A stretch of 13,175 nt of DNA from Tissierellia bacterium (GCA_028700795.1 JAQVRY010000040.1:1-13175); one strand, 5' to 3'. Shown: positions 1 to 7,557, counted from the stretch's first letter. Program-made: numbers and translations. Notes: generated by a model from the sequence alone, not told the origin.

Positions 1-3
1 GTG

Positions 4-8
4 AGGAG
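4..8 (+). promoter_or_regulatory. Shine-Dalgarno of rpoN (decides the start)
   Basis: AGGAG lies 7 nt before the ATG at 16. The frame is also open from a GTG at position 1, but that codon overlaps the ribosome binding site itself, so the ATG at 16 is the better start. The promoter of the gene lies outside the window. Confidence 0.8.
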
Positions 9-15
9 TGATACC

Positions 16-1413
16 ATGAAAATGGGATTTGAATTAAATCTTTCTCAAACCCAAAAGCTTATAATGACACCGGAATTAAGGCAAGCTATTCAAATCTTGC
101 AATTTAATAATGTCGAATTGACAGATTTTATTAATAGGCAGTTAGAAATCAATCCTTTTTTGGAATCTGTCGATAATAAAAGTGATGCCTCTTCTAATGA
201 AGAACATGTGAAAGAAAATAAAGAAAGTGATGAAATTGATTGGAGAGAATTAGCTGAGAAGTATGACGATTTTAGTTATAAATCATATGAAAGAAGTGCT
301 GATAACGAAAACAAACAATCCTTTGAAAGCTATACTTCCAAAAAACTTTCTCTGAAAGATCACTTGATGATTCAGTTAGGTTTGACTGCTACAACAAAAA
401 AAGATAAGCGTATTGGCGAATTTATTATTGAATCATTGGATAACAAAGGATATTTGGGATGTTCCATCCAGGATATAAGTTTATTAATAAATGAAGATGT
501 TGTTGATGTTGAAAGAGTATTAAGATTTATACAAACTTTTGATCCTGTAGGCGTAGCTTCCAGAAATTTAAGCGAATGTCTGATGATACAGCTTAAGGAA
601 AAAGGAATTCAGGATAAGAATGCATATATAATTGCAGAAAAACATCTTGAAGATATTGCAACAAATAAAATTCAAAAAATAGCTAAAGAACTTCATATAT
701 CAGTTAACAGAGTACAAAATATCTTCGACATAATTAAAATGCTGGAGCCTAAACCATCAAGAGGATTTATAGTAGACAGCGACAATATTAGGTACATAGT
801 TCCCGATGCAACTATAGAAAAGCTCAACGATGAGTATCTAATTATTATTAATGACAGCTACTTGCCAACACTTACTATTAACAGCTATTACAAAAACATG
901 ATAAATGAATTAGACGATAAGGAAGCAAGCAAATTTTTAGCTAATAAACTTAATTCATCAATGTGGCTGATTAAGAGTATTGAGCAAAGAAGGATGACTT
1001 TGTACAAAGTAATTGAATCAATTTTAAAATTTCAAAGGAAGTTTTTTGATGAAGGAAAGATGGCATTAAAGCCTTTAGTTTTAAAGGATGTGGCAGATGA
1101 TATAGGCATGCATGAATCAACAATTAGCAGAGCTACTAACGGAAAATATGTGCAAACACCAAGAGGTCTGTATGAACTAAAATACTTTTTTGCAAGCAGC
1201 TTAAGTGAAACAGATGGTAACGGAGTGTCATCTACAAGCGTTAAATCTTTTATAAGGAAATTAATAGATGAAGAAAGTTCACAAAAACCTTTAAGCGATC
1301 AAAAGATAACCGAAAAATTAATCGATGAGGGTATAAATATCTCAAGAAGGACTGTAGCAAAGTACAGAGATGAAATGAGAATACCATCATCATCCATGAG
1401 AAAAAGATACTAA
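16..1413 (+). CDS. rpoN: RNA polymerase sigma-54 factor RpoN (SigL)
   Basis: Encodes the alternative sigma factor that directs RNA polymerase to -24/-12 promoters and needs an AAA+ enhancer-binding activator to melt DNA. The protein is 465 residues, within the usual family length. The N-terminal activator-contact region I is visible as LSQTQKLIMTPELRQAIQIL (about residues 8-27), followed by an acidic linker (about 45-95), the core-binding domain, a helix-turn-helix around residues 355-385 (MHESTISRATNGKYVQTPRG) and the C-terminal RpoN box RRTVAKYR (444-451), which reads the -24 element. The residue before the box core is Ser where Ala is usual. A terminator follows directly, so it is probably not co-transcribed with the glycolytic genes. 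No -24/-12 promoter or activator gene was recognised in the window, so its targets are elsewhere. Identity is secure from the motifs and full length. Confidence 0.97.
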   Translation: MKMGFELNLSQTQKLIMTPELRQAIQILQFNNVELTDFINRQLEINPFLESVDNKSDASSNEEHVKENKESDEIDWRELAEKYDDFSYKSYERSADNENKQSFESYTSKKLSLKDHLMIQLGLTATTKKDKRIGEFIIESLDNKGYLGCSIQDISLLINEDVVDVERVLRFIQTFDPVGVASRNLSECLMIQLKEKGIQDKNAYIIAEKHLEDIATNKIQKIAKELHISVNRVQNIFDIIKMLEPKPSRGFIVDSDNIRYIVPDATIEKLNDEYLIIINDSYLPTLTINSYYKNMINELDDKEASKFLANKLNSSMWLIKSIEQRRMTLYKVIESILKFQRKFFDEGKMALKPLVLKDVADDIGMHESTISRATNGKYVQTPRGLYELKYFFASSLSETDGNGVSSTSVKSFIRKLIDEESSQKPLSDQKITEKLIDEGINISRRTVAKYRDEMRIPSSSMRKRY

Positions 1414-1414
1414 T

Positions 1415-1445
1415 AAAAAATATGCTAACATATGCATATTTTTTT
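1415..1445 (+). terminator. A/T-rich intrinsic terminator after rpoN
   Basis: An 11-bp perfect inverted repeat (1415-1425 paired with 1434-1444, loop of 8 nt) starts right after the rpoN stop codon and runs into a T tract ending at 1445. Because the stem begins with an A run, it could in principle also act on the opposite strand. Only two G-C pairs are present, so its strength is uncertain. Confidence 0.6.
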
Positions 1446-1458
1446 CTTTAAAAACTGC

Positions 1459-1487
1459 TACACAATACTTATTTAGTATGATATAAT
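1459..1487 (+). promoter_or_regulatory. Probable sigma-A promoter of the gap operon
   Basis: A perfect -10 hexamer TATAAT (1482-1487) is preceded by TG one base upstream (1479-1480), giving an extended -10 element. A weak -35 hexamer TACACA (1459-1464; 4 of 6 matches to TTGACA) is spaced by 17 bp. Transcription would start near 1494, leaving a leader of about 80 nt before gap. Confidence 0.7.
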
Positions 1488-1503
1488 CAATTTGTTACAT
1501 ATT

Positions 1504-1535
1504 ATCCTTATTGCAATGGATTCATGAATAAGGAT
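1504..1535 (+). repeat. Inverted repeat in the gap leader (hairpin or operator)
   Basis: ATCCTTATT (1504-1512) is repeated as its perfect reverse complement AATAAGGAT (1527-1535) with 14 nt between. It lies just downstream of the predicted transcription start and upstream of the gap ribosome binding site. It could be a repressor operator or a 5' mRNA hairpin that affects stability. It has no T tract after it, so it is not an intrinsic terminator. The assignment to regulation is inference. Confidence 0.45.
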
Positions 1536-1575
1536 TTATAATTACAATAAATGTTATTTAATATAGGAGGATTAA

Positions 1576-2586
1576 ATGGTAAGAGTAGCAATTAACGGAT
1601 TTGGAAGAATTGGAAGGTTGGCATTGAGGATAATGGCTCAGGATGAAGATTTTCAGGTTGTGGCAATCAACACAAATTCAGATGCAGAAACATTGACATA
1701 TTTATTAAAGTATGATACTGCACACGGTAATTTCATGACTGATAAAATTTCCTACAAAGATAACCTAATGTATGTTGATGGTAAAGAAATAATTACATCA
1801 AGAGTTAAAGAGCCTGAAAACTGCAACTGGAAGGATTTGGACGTAGATTTGGTAATTGACTGTACAGGAAAATTCAATGAGAAAGAAAAGGCAGAAGCTC
1901 ATATTAAAGCAGGAGCAAAAAAGGTATTGCTTTCAGCTCCGGGCAAAGGCGATTTAAAAACCATTGTTTACAATGTAAACCACAATATTCTTGACGGAAC
2001 TGAAACTGTTGTATCTGCAGCATCATGCACAACAAACTGTTTAGCTCCTTTAGCAAAAGTAATAAATGATGAATTTGGAATAGTAAAAGGTCTTATGACA
2101 ACTGTTCATGCCTATACAAATGACCAGAACATTCATGATAATTCGCATAAAAAAGGTATAATGGCAAGAAGAGGACGTGCAGCAGCAGCAAATATTGTTC
2201 CCGCATCAACAGGAGCAGCTAAGACAGTTGGAATTGTTATGCCTGAATTAAAAGGCAGGCTTGACGGTATAGCTCTTCGTGTTCCTACAATTACAGGTTC
2301 TGTTGTGGATTTAACCGTTGAACTAGGAAGAAATGTTACGGTTGAAGAAGTGAATTCAGCTGTTAAGAATGCAGCTAATGAAACATTAGCATATACAGAA
2401 GACCCAATCGTATCAAGCGATGTTATAGGAAGCCATTATGCATGTGTATTTGATGCATTATCCACACAAATAATCGAAGCAGACGGCAAACAGATGGTTA
2501 AATTAATTGCATGGTATGATAATGAAATGTCATTTACCGCACAATTGGTTAGAGTAGCCAAATATTGGGGCAAAATGAAACTGTAA
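1576..2586 (+). CDS. gap: Glyceraldehyde-3-phosphate dehydrogenase
   Basis: Oxidises glyceraldehyde 3-phosphate with phosphate to 1,3-bisphosphoglycerate in the cytosol. The 336-residue length is typical. Seen are the N-terminal dinucleotide fold INGFGRIGR (6-14), the active-site block SAASCTTNC with catalytic Cys151, His178 in TTVHAYTNDQ, and the C-terminal WYDNEMSF (313-320). AGGAGG (1565-1570) precedes the ATG by 5 nt. It opens the glycolytic operon and is followed, after a large hairpin, by the PGK-TPI gene. Oddity: the segment after the second beta strand reads AINTNSDAETL, with Thr33 where NAD-specific enzymes usually have Asp. GapB-type NADP-using enzymes also lack that Asp, so cofactor preference may differ from a classical GapA; this is inference. 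The position in an operon with pgk, tpi, gpmI and eno nevertheless argues for a glycolytic role. Confidence 0.96.
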   Translation: MVRVAINGFGRIGRLALRIMAQDEDFQVVAINTNSDAETLTYLLKYDTAHGNFMTDKISYKDNLMYVDGKEIITSRVKEPENCNWKDLDVDLVIDCTGKFNEKEKAEAHIKAGAKKVLLSAPGKGDLKTIVYNVNHNILDGTETVVSAASCTTNCLAPLAKVINDEFGIVKGLMTTVHAYTNDQNIHDNSHKKGIMARRGRAAAANIVPASTGAAKTVGIVMPELKGRLDGIALRVPTITGSVVDLTVELGRNVTVEEVNSAVKNAANETLAYTEDPIVSSDVIGSHYACVFDALSTQIIEADGKQMVKLIAWYDNEMSFTAQLVRVAKYWGKMKL

Positions 2587-2596
2587 GATGACCTTT

Positions 2597-2651
2597 ATGA
2601 CCTAACCCCATATGTTCAAGCAATAGCAAGAACATATGGTTGGTAGGTCAT
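2597..2651 (+). promoter_or_regulatory. Long imperfect hairpin between gap and pgk-tpi
   Basis: The intergenic RNA can fold into about 20 base pairs. ATGACCT (2597-2603) pairs with AGGTCAT (2645-2651). ACC (2605-2607) pairs with GGT (2642-2644). CCATATGTTC (2608-2617) pairs with GAACATATGG (2630-2639). The only interruptions are one bulged A (2604) and a TT bulge (2640-2641), and the apical loop has 12 nt. An extra direct copy of ATGACCT sits at 2588-2594. No T tract follows, so it is not a standard terminator. A role in mRNA processing, 3' protection of the gap message or partial attenuation is plausible but inferred. Confidence 0.75.
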
Positions 2652-2684
2652 TCGCATGTGGAATTTCATATTTCGGAGGTTATT

Positions 2685-4616
2685 ATGAAAAAAACTTTAA
2701 AAGATTTAAACCTAAAAAACAAGAAAGTATTAGTGAGATGTGATTTTAATGTTCCCTTTGACAAAGAAGGGAATATAACTGATGATATTAGAATCAGAGC
2801 ATCTCTTCCTACTATAAAATATCTATTGGATAACGGCGCAGCAGTAATTTTATTGTCCCATTTAGGAAGACCCGATGGAACTGCTGACAGGAAATATTCA
2901 TTGCAGCCTGTAGCTCAAAGATTAAGCTCTCTTTTAGAGAGAGGTGTATGTTTTGAAGACTCTGATACTATAGTTGATGATAGAGTAAAAACAAATGCAG
3001 CAAAGCTTAAACCCGGAGATATAATGCTTCTGCAAAATACAAGGTTTAGAAAAGAAGAAACAAAGAATGCAGGTACATTTGCAAAAGAGTTAGCATCATT
3101 GGGCGAGCTATTCGTAAATGATGCATTTGGTACTTCTCACAGAGCACATTCCTCAAATGTGGGCATCTGTGAATATCTTCCTTCTGCACTTGGATTTTTG
3201 GTAGAAAAAGAAGTTGAGATAATGGGAAATGCGTTAAAGGATCCCAAAAGACCTCTTACCGCTATCTTAGGAGGAGCAAAGGTTTCCGATAAAATATCAG
3301 TAATTGAAAATTTACTTAGTATTGCAGATAATATATTAATCGGGGGAGGTATGATGTATACTTTCCTTAAGGCAAAAGGATATAATACGGGAAGCTCACT
3401 TTTGGAAGAAGATAAAGTTGAGCTAGCCAAAGATTTAATTAAAAAAGCTGAAATAAATAATGTAAAATTAATTTTACCGGTTGATACAGTTGTGGCAAAA
3501 GAATTTAAAAATGATACAGAATTCTTTACAACAGATGTCGATAAAATACCCGATGAATACATGGGTCTTGATATTGGTGAAAAGACCATTGAAATGTATA
3601 AGGAAATAATAGAAAACTCAAATACAGTAATTTGGAACGGCCCCTTAGGCGTTTTTGAAATGGACAACTTTGCTAATGGAACTAATACAGTAGCAAAAGC
3701 CATTGCAGATAACAAGGATGTCGTATCAATAATAGGCGGAGGCGACAGTGCAGCAGCTATTGAAAAGATAGGACTGGCAGAAAATATAACGCATATTTCC
3801 ACCGGAGGCGGAGCCTCGCTTGAATTTTTGGAAGGTAAAAAATTACCTGGAATTGAAGCAGTAGATAATAAGAGAAAAAAATTAATTGCAGGCAACTGGA
3901 AAATGAACTACGATGTTGAGGAAAGTCTTAATTTGGCAAGAAAATTAAGCTCTTCAGAATTTAATAATGATGTTGATGTATTGGTTTGTCCTCCCTTTAC
4001 ATCATTATATACAGTAATTCAGGAGCTTAAGAATTCTTCAATAAAAGTAGGAGCGCAGAATATGCATTTTGAAGATAACGGTGCTTTTACAGGTGAAGTT
4101 TCACCAGTTATGTTAAAAAACATGGGTGTTGAATATGTAATAATCGGACATTCTGAAAGAAGACAACATTTTGGTGAAACAGACCAGACAATAAACAAAA
4201 AAATTAAGGCTTGCTTAAAGCATGGTCTTAAACCAATTCTTTGCGTTGGAGAATCCTTGGAACAAAGAGAAGCTGGTGTTGAAAAGGAAACGGTAAGAGC
4301 TCAATTAATAAAGGATTTGGATGGCGTTACGGAAGGTTTGAAGATAGTCGTTGCATATGAGCCTATATGGGCTATAGGGACTGGCAAGACTGCTACAAGT
4401 GCTCAGGCTAATGAAATGGCATCATTTATAAGAACAGTTTTAGGAAATATTTATACTGTAGACATTGCGAATAATATAATAATTCAATATGGAGGCAGCG
4501 TAAAAGCTTCCAATACAAAAGAAATAATGCTTCAGTCCGATATAGACGGTGCATTGGTGGGAGGCGCCAGCTTAAATGCTGATGAATTTACTAAGATTGC
4601 TAATTATGAAAAGTAG
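2685..4616 (+). CDS. pgk/tpi: Bifunctional phosphoglycerate kinase / triosephosphate isomerase fusion
   Basis: One continuous frame encodes a 643-residue fusion of two glycolytic enzymes. Residues 1 to about 394 are a complete PGK (transfers phosphate from 1,3-bisphosphoglycerate to ADP): LVRCDFNVP, LLSHLGRPDG, NDAFGTSHRAH, the nucleotide-site WNGPLGVFE and the C-terminal GGGDSAAAIEKIG and STGGGASLEFLEG. Residues about 396-643 are a complete TPI (interconverts dihydroxyacetone phosphate and glyceraldehyde 3-phosphate): AGNWKMN with Asn404 and Lys406, IIGHSERR with His489, AYEPIWAIGTGKT with catalytic Glu559, and YGGSVKASN. The start is set by GGAGG (2675-2679), 5 nt before the ATG; an in-frame TTG at 2640 lies in the hairpin and has no ribosome binding site. 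No credible separate start for TPI exists near the junction. A PGK-TPI fusion protein is established in Thermotoga maritima. An A7 run marks the junction. Confidence 0.97.
   Translation: MKKTLKDLNLKNKKVLVRCDFNVPFDKEGNITDDIRIRASLPTIKYLLDNGAAVILLSHLGRPDGTADRKYSLQPVAQRLSSLLERGVCFEDSDTIVDDRVKTNAAKLKPGDIMLLQNTRFRKEETKNAGTFAKELASLGELFVNDAFGTSHRAHSSNVGICEYLPSALGFLVEKEVEIMGNALKDPKRPLTAILGGAKVSDKISVIENLLSIADNILIGGGMMYTFLKAKGYNTGSSLLEEDKVELAKDLIKKAEINNVKLILPVDTVVAKEFKNDTEFFTTDVDKIPDEYMGLDIGEKTIEMYKEIIENSNTVIWNGPLGVFEMDNFANGTNTVAKAIADNKDVVSIIGGGDSAAAIEKIGLAENITHISTGGGASLEFLEGKKLPGIEAVDNKRKKLIAGNWKMNYDVEESLNLARKLSSSEFNNDVDVLVCPPFTSLYTVIQELKNSSIKVGAQNMHFEDNGAFTGEVSPVMLKNMGVEYVIIGHSERRQHFGETDQTINKKIKACLKHGLKPILCVGESLEQREAGVEKETVRAQLIKDLDGVTEGLKIVVAYEPIWAIGTGKTATSAQANEMASFIRTVLGNIYTVDIANNIIIQYGGSVKASNTKEIMLQSDIDGALVGGASLNADEFTKIANYEK
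3875..3881 (+). other. A7 run at the PGK-TPI junction (possible slippage site)
   Basis: The zero-frame codons are AGA AAA AAA TTA, so the run forms the heptamer A_AAA_AAA exactly at the domain boundary. Losing one A, or a +1 shift, brings TAA (3883-3885) directly into frame and would end a free PGK at about 399 residues. A -1 shift ends at TGA (3917-3919). Similar A runs occur by chance in this genome (5034-5041 and 5468-5474 in gpmI), so function is unproven. Confidence 0.3.
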
Positions 4617-4628
4617 AAAGGTTGAATT

Positions 4629-6161
4629 ATGAATAAGGTAACGGCATTGATCATTCTTGATGGATGGGGTATAGGACCTGATTATGAGGGAAATGCTATA
4701 AAAAGAGCAAAAACTCCCAATTTTGACGTATTATTGAGAAGGTATCCAAATACAACTTTATCTACCAGTGGTTATGATGTAGGTCTTCCCAAAGGACAAA
4801 TGGGAAATTCAGAGGTGGGACACTTAAATATAGGAGCAGGCAGAATCGTTTATCAGGATTTTACCAGAATTACTATGTCCATTGAAAACGGAGAGTTCGA
4901 AAAAAATGAAGCTTTGCTTAGTGCCATAAACACTGCAAAAGATAATTGTTCAACTTTGCATTTAATAGGGCTTTTATCTGATGGGGGCGTACATAGTCAC
5001 AATACTCATTTGTACAGTTTAATTGAACTTGCGAAAAAAAATGGGTTATGTGATGTTCAAATACACTGCATTACTGATGGCAGAGATGTAAGTCCTACCA
5101 GCAGTCCAAAATACATAAAAGAATTAATCAAAAAAACAAAGCAATTAGGTATAGGCCGCATTTCATCAATTATGGGCAGATACTATGCCATGGACAGGAA
5201 CAGGCAGTGGGACAGGGTTGAATTAGCTTATAATGCTTTGACAAAAGGAGAGGGTGAAATATACAAAGATCCGGTTGAAGCAATAAAAAGCTCTTACTTA
5301 ACAGGTATAACAGATGAGTTTATAAAACCCCTTCTTATTGAAAAAAATAATGGTGAAATTGGAACAATCAAAGACAATGATGCGGTTATTTTCTTTAATT
5401 TCAGACCTGACAGAGCAAGAGAAATAACAAGAGCATTTGTTGATGATGACTTTTCAAATTTTGAAAGAAAAAAAGTAAATGTTAAGTTTGTATGTATGAC
5501 CTTGTATGATAAGACTATTGAAAATGTAGAAATTGCATATAAACCCCATTTTGTACAGAATACTTTAGGTGAATATTTAAGCAGTTTAGGCATTAAACAG
5601 TTAAGAGCTGCTGAAACTGAAAAATATGCTCATGTTACATATTTTTTAAACGGTGAAATTGAAGAGCCTTTTGAAAATGAGGTAAGAATTTTAATACCTT
5701 CGCCTGATGTTCCCACTTACGACTTAAAGCCTGAAATGAGTGCCCTTGAGTTAAAAAACATGATTATGGAGCAGTTAGACAAGGACATTTATCAGGTTAT
5801 GATAATTAATTTTGCAAATCCTGATATGGTGGGGCATACGGGTGATATAGAAGCAGCTGTAAAAGCGGTGGAAGCTGTAGATAAATGTATGGGTGAAATT
5901 GTAAACTTTATAATCAGAGCTGAAGGAACAGCAATAATTACATCGGATCACGGCAATTGCGAAGAAATGTTTGACAGAGAAACCCTTGATATAATAACAG
6001 CTCACTCTAACAACAGAGTGCCTTTTATTGTTGTCGGCGGTAAAAATTTTAAATTAAAAGAAGGAATTCTTGCAGATGTAGCCCCTACAATGCTTGAGCT
6101 AATGGGACTCGAAAAACCGGAAGAAATGACAGGGAAAAGTTTAATAGTTTATAATAAATAA
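4629..6161 (+). CDS. gpmI: 2,3-bisphosphoglycerate-independent phosphoglycerate mutase
   Basis: Interconverts 3- and 2-phosphoglycerate in the cytosol by the metal-dependent (Mn) phosphoserine mechanism of the alkaline phosphatase superfamily. The 510-residue length fits the family. Seen are Asp11 in LIILDGWGIGP, the phosphorylated serine in GQMGNSEVGHLN (Ser61), CITDGRDVSPTSS and FNFRPDRAREIT in the inserted transferase domain, and metal-binding blocks NFANPDMVGHTGD, TSDHGNCEEM and TAHSNNRVPFI in the C-terminal part of the phosphatase domain. AAAGG (4617-4621) precedes the ATG by 7 nt, and only 12 nt separate it from the upstream stop, so it is translated from the same operon message as pgk-tpi. 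Eno starts 12 bases after its stop codon. No unusual residue was noted. The cofactor-dependent mutase (GpmA type) is excluded by size and motifs. Confidence 0.97.
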   Translation: MNKVTALIILDGWGIGPDYEGNAIKRAKTPNFDVLLRRYPNTTLSTSGYDVGLPKGQMGNSEVGHLNIGAGRIVYQDFTRITMSIENGEFEKNEALLSAINTAKDNCSTLHLIGLLSDGGVHSHNTHLYSLIELAKKNGLCDVQIHCITDGRDVSPTSSPKYIKELIKKTKQLGIGRISSIMGRYYAMDRNRQWDRVELAYNALTKGEGEIYKDPVEAIKSSYLTGITDEFIKPLLIEKNNGEIGTIKDNDAVIFFNFRPDRAREITRAFVDDDFSNFERKKVNVKFVCMTLYDKTIENVEIAYKPHFVQNTLGEYLSSLGIKQLRAAETEKYAHVTYFLNGEIEEPFENEVRILIPSPDVPTYDLKPEMSALELKNMIMEQLDKDIYQVMIINFANPDMVGHTGDIEAAVKAVEAVDKCMGEIVNFIIRAEGTAIITSDHGNCEEMFDRETLDIITAHSNNRVPFIVVGGKNFKLKEGILADVAPTMLELMGLEKPEEMTGKSLIVYNK

Positions 6162-6172
6162 AGGAGGATAGT

Positions 6173-7462
6173 ATGTCTATAATAACAGATGTTTATGCAA
6201 GAGAAATATTGGATTCAAGAGCGAATCCTACAATTGAAGTTGAAGTATGGACGGAAAGCAGCGGATACGGTAGAGCAGGTGTACCTTCCGGAGCTTCAAC
6301 AGGAGCATTTGAAGCTGTAGAGCTTAGAGACGGAGATAAAAACAGGTATTTAGGAAAAGGCGTGTTAACTGCAGTTGATAATGTTAACAATATTATTGCT
6401 CCTGAATTAATAGGAAGAGATTCATTAAATCAAACTGAAATTGATGAATTATTAATTGAACTTGACGGCACTCCCAATAAAGGTAAATTAGGTGCTAATG
6501 CAACATTAGGAGTATCTATCGCATGTGCTAAAGCTGCAGCAGATACATTAGGTTTACCTCTTTATCAATATCTTGGTGGAGTAAACGGTAAGGTTCTGCC
6601 TGTGCCGATGATGAACATATTAAACGGCGGACAGCATGCTGACAATAATGTAGATATTCAGGAATTCATGATTATGCCTGTAGGAGCTGAAAGTTTCAAA
6701 GAAGCATTAAGAATGGGAGCTGAAATTTTCCATAATTTAAAAAGCGTTCTAAAAAGCAGAGGTTTAAATACAGCCGTTGGTGATGAAGGGGGATTTGCAC
6801 CGAATTTATCGTCAAATGAAGAAGCATTGGTAACCATAGTTGAAGCAATTAAAAAGGCAGGCTACGTTCCGGGAAAAGATGTTATGCTGGCGCTTGATGT
6901 AGCGGCTTCTGAATTATTCGATACTGAAACAAAAATATATACCTTGGAAGGTGAAGGCAGACAGTTTACTTTAGCTGAAATGGTTGATTATTATGCAGAA
7001 TTGGTTAGCAAGTATCCAATAATATCAATAGAAGACGGTATGGATGAAGAAGACTGGGAAGGGTGGAAAATGCTTACCGAAAAATTGGGAGACAAGATTC
7101 AGCTTGTAGGTGACGATTTATTCGTTACAAATACGGTAAGACTAAAAAAAGGTATTGAATTGAATGTTGCAAATTCAATATTAATAAAATTGAATCAAAT
7201 TGGAACAATAACAGAAACATTAGATGCTATTGAAATGGCAAAAAGAGCAGGTTATACAGCGGTTGTTTCACATCGTTCAGGAGAAACAGATGATTCGACA
7301 ATTGCTGACTTGGTAATTGCTGTTAATGCAGGACAGATAAAGACTGGAGCACCTTCAAGGATGGACCGTGTTGCTAAATATAATCAATTATTAAGGTTGG
7401 AAGATATTTTAGGTGAAACAGCCCAATATAATGGATTGGAAGTTTTCTACAATTTGAGGTAA
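6173..7462 (+). CDS. eno: Enolase (phosphopyruvate hydratase)
   Basis: Dehydrates 2-phosphoglycerate to phosphoenolpyruvate; a Mg-dependent cytosolic enzyme. The 429-residue length is typical. Catalytic and metal-binding blocks are all visible: the mobile loop PSGASTG, the general acid/base Glu in GDEGGFAPN, metal ligands in ALDVAASE, SIEDGMDEEDW and GDDLFVTN, the catalytic Lys in ILIKLNQIGT, SHRSGETDDSTIADL and the C-terminal GAPSRMDRVAKYNQLLR. AAGGAGG (6161-6167) overlaps the gpmI stop codon and lies 5 nt before the ATG, so the two genes are tightly coupled. A small variant is DSRANPT near the N terminus, where most enolases have DSRGNPT. It is the last enzyme of the glycolytic operon. No clear terminator was seen after it, so read-through into secG is possible. 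Confidence 0.98.
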   Translation: MSIITDVYAREILDSRANPTIEVEVWTESSGYGRAGVPSGASTGAFEAVELRDGDKNRYLGKGVLTAVDNVNNIIAPELIGRDSLNQTEIDELLIELDGTPNKGKLGANATLGVSIACAKAAADTLGLPLYQYLGGVNGKVLPVPMMNILNGGQHADNNVDIQEFMIMPVGAESFKEALRMGAEIFHNLKSVLKSRGLNTAVGDEGGFAPNLSSNEEALVTIVEAIKKAGYVPGKDVMLALDVAASELFDTETKIYTLEGEGRQFTLAEMVDYYAELVSKYPIISIEDGMDEEDWEGWKMLTEKLGDKIQLVGDDLFVTNTVRLKKGIELNVANSILIKLNQIGTITETLDAIEMAKRAGYTAVVSHRSGETDDSTIADLVIAVNAGQIKTGAPSRMDRVAKYNQLLRLEDILGETAQYNGLEVFYNLR

Positions 7463-7490
7463 GCGGAATAAGGGAACACAAAAAATATAG

Positions 7491-7519
7491 TTGATTTCAT
7501 AAATCTTTGGTGTTATAAT
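7491..7519 (+). promoter_or_regulatory. Sigma-A promoter of secG
   Basis: TTGATT (7491-7496) and a perfect TATAAT (7514-7519) are separated by 17 bp, with TG at 7511-7512 giving an extended -10. This is the best promoter match in the window. It would let secG be expressed independently of the glycolytic operon. Confidence 0.8.
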
Positions 7520-7557
7520 TCTACTGTTATGCAAAGAAATGAACAGGAGGTGTTTTA

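Noticed and set aside
1..15. GTG at position 1 as the rpoN start
   Set aside because: The codons between 1 and 15 contain the ribosome binding site of the ATG at 16.
2640..2684. Upstream TTG start adding 15 residues to PGK-TPI
   Set aside because: It lies in the 3' arm of the intergenic hairpin, lacks a ribosome binding site, and known PGKs begin at the position of the ATG at 2685, which has GGAGG in front.
3137..3895. Open frame of 252 codons on the - strand inside pgk-tpi
   Set aside because: It is antisense to a fully conserved PGK domain, has low-complexity Ser/Ile/Leu-rich composition and no recognisable family, so it is a shadow of the real gene.
3882..4616. tpi as a separate gene split from pgk by a sequencing error
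   Set aside because: The frame is continuous and TPI has no start codon or ribosome binding site of its own near the junction, so a true fusion is the better reading, though an error in the A7 run cannot be excluded from sequence alone.
5294..5593. Open frame on the - strand inside gpmI
   Set aside because: It is antisense to conserved gpmI sequence and has no ribosome binding site or recognisable domain.
7463..7490. Possible terminator after eno
   Set aside because: No stem of useful length with a T tract is present between the eno stop and the secG promoter.
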